Shown here one piece after another: positions 7,565 to 11,695 of a DNA stretch of 11,695 bases. The translations under genes and the position numbers were made by a program. The notes under the pieces are model-generated. The model was not told the DNA's origin and did not search any database. It was given only the letters and a program-made list of their open reading frames with translations. Every line of letters starts with the position of its first letter. Within the stretch, counting starts at the first letter, position 1. This stretch comes from an uncultured beta proteobacterium (GTDB lineage: Bacteria > Pseudomonadota > Gammaproteobacteria > Burkholderiales > Burkholderiaceae_C). The stretch covers positions 1 to 11,695 of the forward strand of contig CAIXMC010000383.1 of the NCBI GenBank assembly GCA_903920405.1, read 5' to 3'.

Positions 7565-9448
7565 ATGCAAAAACTCAAACTTCACAGCCCTGACCTTACG
7601 CAATCCAATATCGACAAGCTCGCAGCGATTGCAGACCTGTTTCCCAACTGCATCACCGAATCACGAGATGCCAGCGGCCAGTTAAAGCGCAGCGTTGATT
7701 TTGACCAACTGCGTCAAGAGCTGTCTGGCAGCATTGTGGAAGGGCCGCAAGAGCGTTACCAGTTGAATTGGCCCGGTAAACGTGAGGCGCTGCTGACCGC
7801 CAACGCACCCATAGCCAAAACGCTGCGACCCTGTCGTGCTGAAAGTGTGGACTTTGATACGACTCAAAATTTGTTTATTGAAGGCGATAACCTGGATGCA
7901 CTTAAATTGTTGCAGGAAACTTATCTGAATAAAGTCAAGATGATTTATATTGATCCGCCGTATAACACGGGGAAAGATTTTATTTATGAGGATGATTTTG
8001 CTGAGGATAGCGATAGTTATTTAGAACGTTCCAATCAGAAAGACACTGCGGGAAACCGTATGGTCGTGAACTCTGAGGCTAATGGGAGATTTCATTCAGA
8101 TTGGCTTACCATGATCTATTCAAGGATTAGGCTTGCAAGATCATTATTAAGTGATGAAGGAGTAATTTTTATTTCCATTGACGATGGCGAAGTTGGAAAC
8201 CTACGTAAGATTTGTGACGAGATATTTGGCGAAGAAATGTTTGCAGCACAAGTAATCTGGAAAAAACGAAGTACACCTCCGAATGACCGTGTCATCGGCG
8301 CACAACACGACTATATTCTTGTTTACGTTAAAAAATCATTGCTCGCGTTAAATCTGAGAAAGCGCACTGCGGAGCAAGTCTCTCGTTACAAAAATCCAGA
8401 TAATCATCCTAAAGGTCATTGGACAGCCGGCGATTTAATGGGGAATGTCAAGGGTGGAAGGTATGTTGCGTCACTTCATTTTCCCATTACTAATCCACGA
8501 ACTGGTCAACAGCATTACCCGTCATCCAATGGTAACTGGCGATTTAATGCAAGTCGAGTTAAGGAGCTTATCGATAACAATGAAATTTATTTTGGTGAAG
8601 ACGATCAAGGTCGGCCAAAACTCAAGCGATTCCTAGCACAGGTTAAAGAAGGAATTACTTGGACGACACTTTGGGACTTTGCACCACTGAATACCGTGGC
8701 ATCTAATGAGATGACTGAAATTTTCGGAAATCTTGCTACTTTTGAAAATCCTAAGCCGGTGGATTTAATTCGATTGGTCTTGGAGGTTGGTGCGTCACAC
8801 AACGGCATCATTCTTGACTTCTTCGCTGGTTCGGGAACAACTGCTCATGCCACATTGGCCATAAACGCTGAAGATGGTGGAAATCGAAGATGCATCTTGG
8901 TTCAGCTACCAGAAGTATGCAGTGCTGACAGTGAGCCTGGAAGGGCTGGCTATAAAACCATTGCCGAAATTACCAAAGAACGTTTACGCCGTGCAGGCAA
9001 GAAAATCAAACAAGAAAATCTCATCACAGCACCAGACCTTGATATTGGTTTTAGAGTCCTCAAAATCGACAGTTCCAATATGAACGAGGTTTACTACACG
9101 CCAGATACCGTGTCTCAAGACCTGTTGTCTGTCCAAGTCAACAATATCCGTTCAGACCGAACCCCTGAAGACCTGTTATTTCAAGTGCTGCTGGACTGGG
9201 GTGTTGATTTGGCGCTACCCATTGCTCAAGAAACCATCGCCGAAAAATCAGTATTTTTTGTGGATGGCAACGCCTTGGCCGCTTGTTTTGAGACGGGCAT
9301 CAACGAAGATTTTGTGAAGCTGCTGGCCAAACGTTCACCTTTGCGTGTGGTCTTTCGTGACGCCGGTTTTGCCAGTGACAGCGTCAAAATCAACGTTGAA
9401 CAAATTTTCAAGCTCATGTCGCCTGGCACTGAAGTCAAGACGATTTAA
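7565..9448 (+). CDS. mod: Type III (beta-class) DNA adenine methyltransferase, Mod subunit
   Basis: This 627-aa enzyme should transfer a methyl group from S-adenosylmethionine to adenine N6 at a specific DNA site. Catalytic motif IV DPPYNTG starts at residue 130, preceded by LFIEGDNLDALKLLQETY (about 103-120), which is typical of type III Mod. Motif X lies around 392-411 (ENPKPVDLIRLVLEVGAS) and the SAM-binding motif I FFAGSGTT at 419-426. This IV-then-I order defines the beta class. The region between (about 220-390) is the expected target-recognition segment. The C-terminal part has LLFQVLLDWGVDLALPI and ends SPGTEVKTI, as in Mod proteins of helicase/DUF4391 loci. The ATG at 7565 follows a 109-base gap and lacks a strong Shine-Dalgarno; eight A residues lie at 7543-7550. 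The middle of the gene is AT-richer than its ends. Confidence 0.95.
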   Translation: MQKLKLHSPDLTQSNIDKLAAIADLFPNCITESRDASGQLKRSVDFDQLRQELSGSIVEGPQERYQLNWPGKREALLTANAPIAKTLRPCRAESVDFDTTQNLFIEGDNLDALKLLQETYLNKVKMIYIDPPYNTGKDFIYEDDFAEDSDSYLERSNQKDTAGNRMVVNSEANGRFHSDWLTMIYSRIRLARSLLSDEGVIFISIDDGEVGNLRKICDEIFGEEMFAAQVIWKKRSTPPNDRVIGAQHDYILVYVKKSLLALNLRKRTAEQVSRYKNPDNHPKGHWTAGDLMGNVKGGRYVASLHFPITNPRTGQQHYPSSNGNWRFNASRVKELIDNNEIYFGEDDQGRPKLKRFLAQVKEGITWTTLWDFAPLNTVASNEMTEIFGNLATFENPKPVDLIRLVLEVGASHNGIILDFFAGSGTTAHATLAINAEDGGNRRCILVQLPEVCSADSEPGRAGYKTIAEITKERLRRAGKKIKQENLITAPDLDIGFRVLKIDSSNMNEVYYTPDTVSQDLLSVQVNNIRSDRTPEDLLFQVLLDWGVDLALPIAQETIAEKSVFFVDGNALAACFETGINEDFVKLLAKRSPLRVVFRDAGFASDSVKINVEQIFKLMSPGTEVKTI

Positions 9449-9459
9449 GGTTGATCGCC

Positions 9460-11127
9460 ATGGACAAAGCAACTTTGGATGCGCTGCTGACCCATCTGAT
9501 TGCACAATGGGAGAGCGAAGTGGTCGAATTCAAGCAAGCTGGTAAGGATTACGACACCGACAAAATTGGCCGCTACTTTTCTGCCATGGCCAATGAAGCC
9601 AATTTGCGCTTTCAGGAATGCGCCTGGCTGGTGTTTGGGGTGGATAACGCCACTCGAACCGTGGTGGGCACGGATTACAGGCCAGAAGCAGAGCGGCTGC
9701 ACAGCTTAAAAATGCAAATTTCAAATGACACCGAACCCAGCATCACCCTGCGCGACATTCACGAGTTGCACACGCCACAAGGCCGTGTTCTGTTGTTTGA
9801 AATTCCTGCTGCTCCGCTTGGCATGCCCATTGCTTGGAAAGGTCATTACTACGCCCGTGCGGGAGAGAGCCTGACACACCTGGGTCTGGACAAGCTCGAT
9901 ACCTTGCGCCAACAAGTGGGGGCAACAGACTGGTCGGGTCAGCTTGTGGGTGGTGCAACCTTGACGGACTTGGATGATGCTGCGCTTGCCAAAGCACGCG
10001 AATCTTTTTCCAGGAAGTATGCCAACCGCTTTGTACCTGATGAAGTGGCAGCTTGGCCTGATGCCGCATTTTTAGACCGTGCCCGGCTGACACAAGACGG
10101 TCAAATCACACGCACTTGCCTGCTGTTGTTGGGTAAGCCCGAATCTGCACACCGGCTTTCACCCCATCCTGCCCAACTGACATGGAAGCTGGAGGGGGCA
10201 GAGCGTGCTTATCAGCATTTTTGCCCTCCGTTTTTACTCACCACCACCGAGCTGTACCAAAAGATTCGTAATGTGCAGTTGCGCATCTTGCCCGACGACC
10301 AGCTTTTGGCCATTGAACTGGCCAAGTACGACCGCAAAATTGTGCTGGAGGCCTTGCACAACTGCATTGCTCACCAGGACTACATCCGCCATGGCAGGGT
10401 CATCGTGACCGAGCAACCTGACCGTTTGATCTTCGAGAACGAGGGCACTTTTTTTGAAGGACAACCCGCAGACTATGTGAGCGGTCATAAAACCCCCAGA
10501 CGTTACCGCAACCCATTTTTGGCGCAAGCCATGGCCGAGTTGAACATGATTGACACCATGGGTTACGGCATACATGAAATGCACCTTGGCCAGGCAAGGC
10601 GTTATTTTCCGATGCCTGACTATGACTTGACCGAACCACATGCAGTCAAAATGACACTGCATGGTGCTTTGATAGATGCAGCTTACAGTCGTATGCTGAT
10701 TCAAAAGACAGACCTGCCACTGGCAGATATTTTGGCGCTGGATCGTGTGCAAAAGCAGTTGCCACTGGATGATGCGGTGATAAAGCGCCTGCGCCAGGCC
10801 AATTTGATTGAAGGACGCAGACCGCATCTGTATGTGTCGGCCAGTGTGGCTTCAGCCACGGCCAGCAAGGTGGACTACATCCGAAACCGGGCGCAAGACG
10901 ATGTTTTCTATGCAAAGTTGCTCACCGACTATTTGGAAAAGTTCGAGTATGCGACCCGCCGAGAGATTAACCAATTGCTGCTTCCAAAGCTCAGTGATGC
11001 GCTGGACGAGCAACAGAAAACTAATAAAATCAACAACTTACTAACAAAACTGCGACGTAATGGCAACATTAAAAACCAAGGCGTTGACAGTGCCCCCCGA
11101 TGGTGTCTTGCAGAGAAAAAAGAGTAA
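9460..11127 (+). CDS. Schlafen-like AlbA_2 domain / ATP-binding protein with winged-helix tail
   Basis: A 555-aa product from ATG 9460, 11 bases after the mod stop, with AAGG at 9447-9450 as a likely ribosome binding site. A TTG at 9451 in frame is a less likely start. The N-terminal AlbA_2 (Schlafen AAA_4) domain covers about 1-150: acidic ESEVVEFK (18-25), WLVFGVDN (56-63) and GHYYARAGES (128-137). A GHKL/HATPase_c_4-like segment follows, with EALHNCIAHQDY (297-308), IFENEG (324-329) and DTMGYGI (365-371). Residues about 480-550 (ATRREINQLLLPKL, then a basic stretch) look like a winged helix. Proteins of this build are annotated as putative transcriptional regulators or RecG-like ATP-binding proteins and are common in defence islands. 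It may regulate the operon or act as an accessory effector; the sequence does not decide. Confidence 0.87.
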   Translation: MDKATLDALLTHLIAQWESEVVEFKQAGKDYDTDKIGRYFSAMANEANLRFQECAWLVFGVDNATRTVVGTDYRPEAERLHSLKMQISNDTEPSITLRDIHELHTPQGRVLLFEIPAAPLGMPIAWKGHYYARAGESLTHLGLDKLDTLRQQVGATDWSGQLVGGATLTDLDDAALAKARESFSRKYANRFVPDEVAAWPDAAFLDRARLTQDGQITRTCLLLLGKPESAHRLSPHPAQLTWKLEGAERAYQHFCPPFLLTTTELYQKIRNVQLRILPDDQLLAIELAKYDRKIVLEALHNCIAHQDYIRHGRVIVTEQPDRLIFENEGTFFEGQPADYVSGHKTPRRYRNPFLAQAMAELNMIDTMGYGIHEMHLGQARRYFPMPDYDLTEPHAVKMTLHGALIDAAYSRMLIQKTDLPLADILALDRVQKQLPLDDAVIKRLRQANLIEGRRPHLYVSASVASATASKVDYIRNRAQDDVFYAKLLTDYLEKFEYATRREINQLLLPKLSDALDEQQKTNKINNLLTKLRRNGNIKNQGVDSAPRWCLAEKKE

Positions 11128-11301
11128 GGGATGTCCCACCTATTGTTGCTCCAAAAACACATCGCAACTGATTGATTTTTTGACAAGTCGCCATGATTTT
11201 GGGGAGTAATAATAAGCGGTGCATACCTAAATGCAGAGAAACGCATGAAACGGAAATTTAGAAAACAGGTCTGCCAGACCAAAGCCCTTGAATCTGTGAC
11301 A

Positions 11302-11349
11302 GCTTGCTGTGAGACTGACATTAACAAAGTTTTTGTAAAGCTGCTGGCG
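11302..11349 (+). pseudogene. Remnant of the 3' end of a mod gene
   Basis: This 48-base segment aligns without gaps to 9281-9328 of the intact mod gene with 39 identities (about 81%). In the same frame it reads ACCETDINKVFVKLLA against ACFETGINEDFVKLLA in Mod residues 573-588, 12 of 16 identical. The flanking sequence is open in this frame from 11245 but no longer resembles Mod, and the repeat element begins 41 bases later. It is too short to function and lies behind the AlbA_2 gene. It probably marks an old duplication, replacement or insertion event in the mod 3' region. Confidence 0.65.
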
Positions 11350-11389
11350 TCTGCACCGAAACAGTCAGGAATGCTCAATATCACTATGA

Positions 11390-11436
11390 TTTATGTAGCT
11401 ACAAACGCAATAGGGACGTGCGCTAGAGGCCAATTT
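11390..11436 (+). repeat. Comamonadaceae-type intergenic repeat, copy 2
   Basis: Ungapped partner of 7489-7535 (36 of 47 identical), including the exact 13-base tail TAGAGGCCAATTT. It sits 14 bases before the nucleotidyltransferase start and in the same orientation as copy 1. The perfect flanking hairpin of copy 1 is not preserved here. Confidence 0.65.
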
Positions 11437-11450
11437 TGTATTGAGAATTT

Positions 11451-11695
11451 ATGCGCCTAAGCTCATCGCAAATGGATGCCATTCGACAAGCGGCAACGCA
11501 ACTTGCCGGTCGTACCGCACGAGTGTGGCTGTTTGGTTCACGGGTGCAGGATGATGCACGGGGTGGTGATGTGGATTTGTTGCTGGAGTTGGACGTGCCT
11601 GTGGATGAACCCGCTCTACTCTCTGCTTGTTTGTCTGCAAAGGTATCACGTGCCATGGATGGCCGCAAAGTGGATGTGCTGATCAAAGCCCCCAA
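11451..11695 (+). CDS. MNT-type nucleotidyltransferase domain protein (partial, runs off the window)
   Basis: The frame opens at ATG 11451 and is still open at the end of the window, giving 81 residues. It carries the minimal nucleotidyltransferase signature: LFGSR with G29-S30, followed by GGDVDLLLEL with the metal-binding D40 and D42, and a third acidic residue D75 in KVDVLI. Small MNT proteins like this usually pair with an adjacent HEPN toxin gene, which they neutralise by adenylylation (MntA-type antitoxins). A partner would lie outside this window. An internal ATG at codon 8 is an alternative start; the Shine-Dalgarno before 11451 is weak (TTGAGAATTT). The intergenic repeat lies directly upstream. 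Confidence 0.85.
   Translation, partial: MRLSSSQMDAIRQAATQLAGRTARVWLFGSRVQDDARGGDVDLLLELDVPVDEPALLSACLSAKVSRAMDGRKVDVLIKAP

Larger units (their letters stand above)
11128..11450. other. Intergenic region between AlbA_2 gene and nucleotidyltransferase
   Basis: This 323-base gap has no intact gene. It contains a degraded piece of mod 3' coding sequence (11302-11349) and the second copy of the intergenic repeat (11390-11436). The first 170 bases show nothing I can assign. Confidence 0.7.

Noticed and set aside
3452..9448. DISARM or BREX system
   Set aside because: A helicase plus methylase suggested this, but no DUF1998 (DrmB), DrmA, PglZ or Brx-type proteins are present; DUF4391 and a type III Mod point to a type III-like system.
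10234..10827. 197-aa minus-strand ORF
   Set aside because: Lies entirely inside the AlbA_2 gene, whose protein has clear conserved motifs; this is an antisense shadow.
11245..11460. 71-aa plus-strand ORF upstream of the nucleotidyltransferase
   Set aside because: Only a central 16-residue stretch resembles Mod, and the rest includes the intergenic repeat; treated as a mod remnant and not as a gene.

Overview
This window looks like a bacterial defence-type (accessory) region, most likely from a betaproteobacterium of the Burkholderiales/Comamonadaceae. I infer the group from two things. The coding half has moderate GC and proteobacterial codon use. Two copies of a short intergenic element with a 'gctagaggccaattt'-like core also occur, which I recognise from memory as common in Rhodoferax, Polaromonas and Acidovorax type genomes. 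No rRNA, tRNA, CRISPR array or intact insertion sequence was seen.

Bases 1-3451 are AT-rich and nearly gene-free. They begin with the last 35 codons of an unidentified gene (1-108). A long stretch without convincing genes follows, with scattered small inverted repeats and a few GC-richer patches that look like decayed or inserted DNA. One small minus-strand ORF (2311-2541) has a very good ribosome binding site. A strong 21-bp-arm hairpin lies at 2821-2886. A 64-residue minus-strand coding-like fragment (3246-3440) abuts the start of the defence genes.

Bases 3452-9448 hold three genes on the plus strand that form one functional unit: a 1108-aa SNF2-type helicase with a PLD-like N-terminal region, a 226-aa DUF4391 protein whose start overlaps the helicase stop (ATGA), and a 627-aa type III (beta-class) adenine methyltransferase Mod. 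This resembles a type III restriction-modification-like system in which a helicase and DUF4391 accompany Mod. No Res endonuclease is visible before the window ends. Mod is followed 11 nt later by a 555-aa protein with a Schlafen-like AlbA_2 domain, a GHKL-type ATP-binding segment and a C-terminal winged-helix-like tail.

Bases 11128-11450 contain a degraded second copy of the 3' end of mod and the second copy of the intergenic element. The window ends inside an MNT-type nucleotidyltransferase gene (11451 to the edge). The picture is a modular defence operon: a conserved helicase/DUF4391/Mod core, a Mod target-recognition segment of distinctly lower GC, and accessory modules (AlbA_2 protein, nucleotidyltransferase) placed behind mod and bounded by a mod remnant and intergenic repeats.
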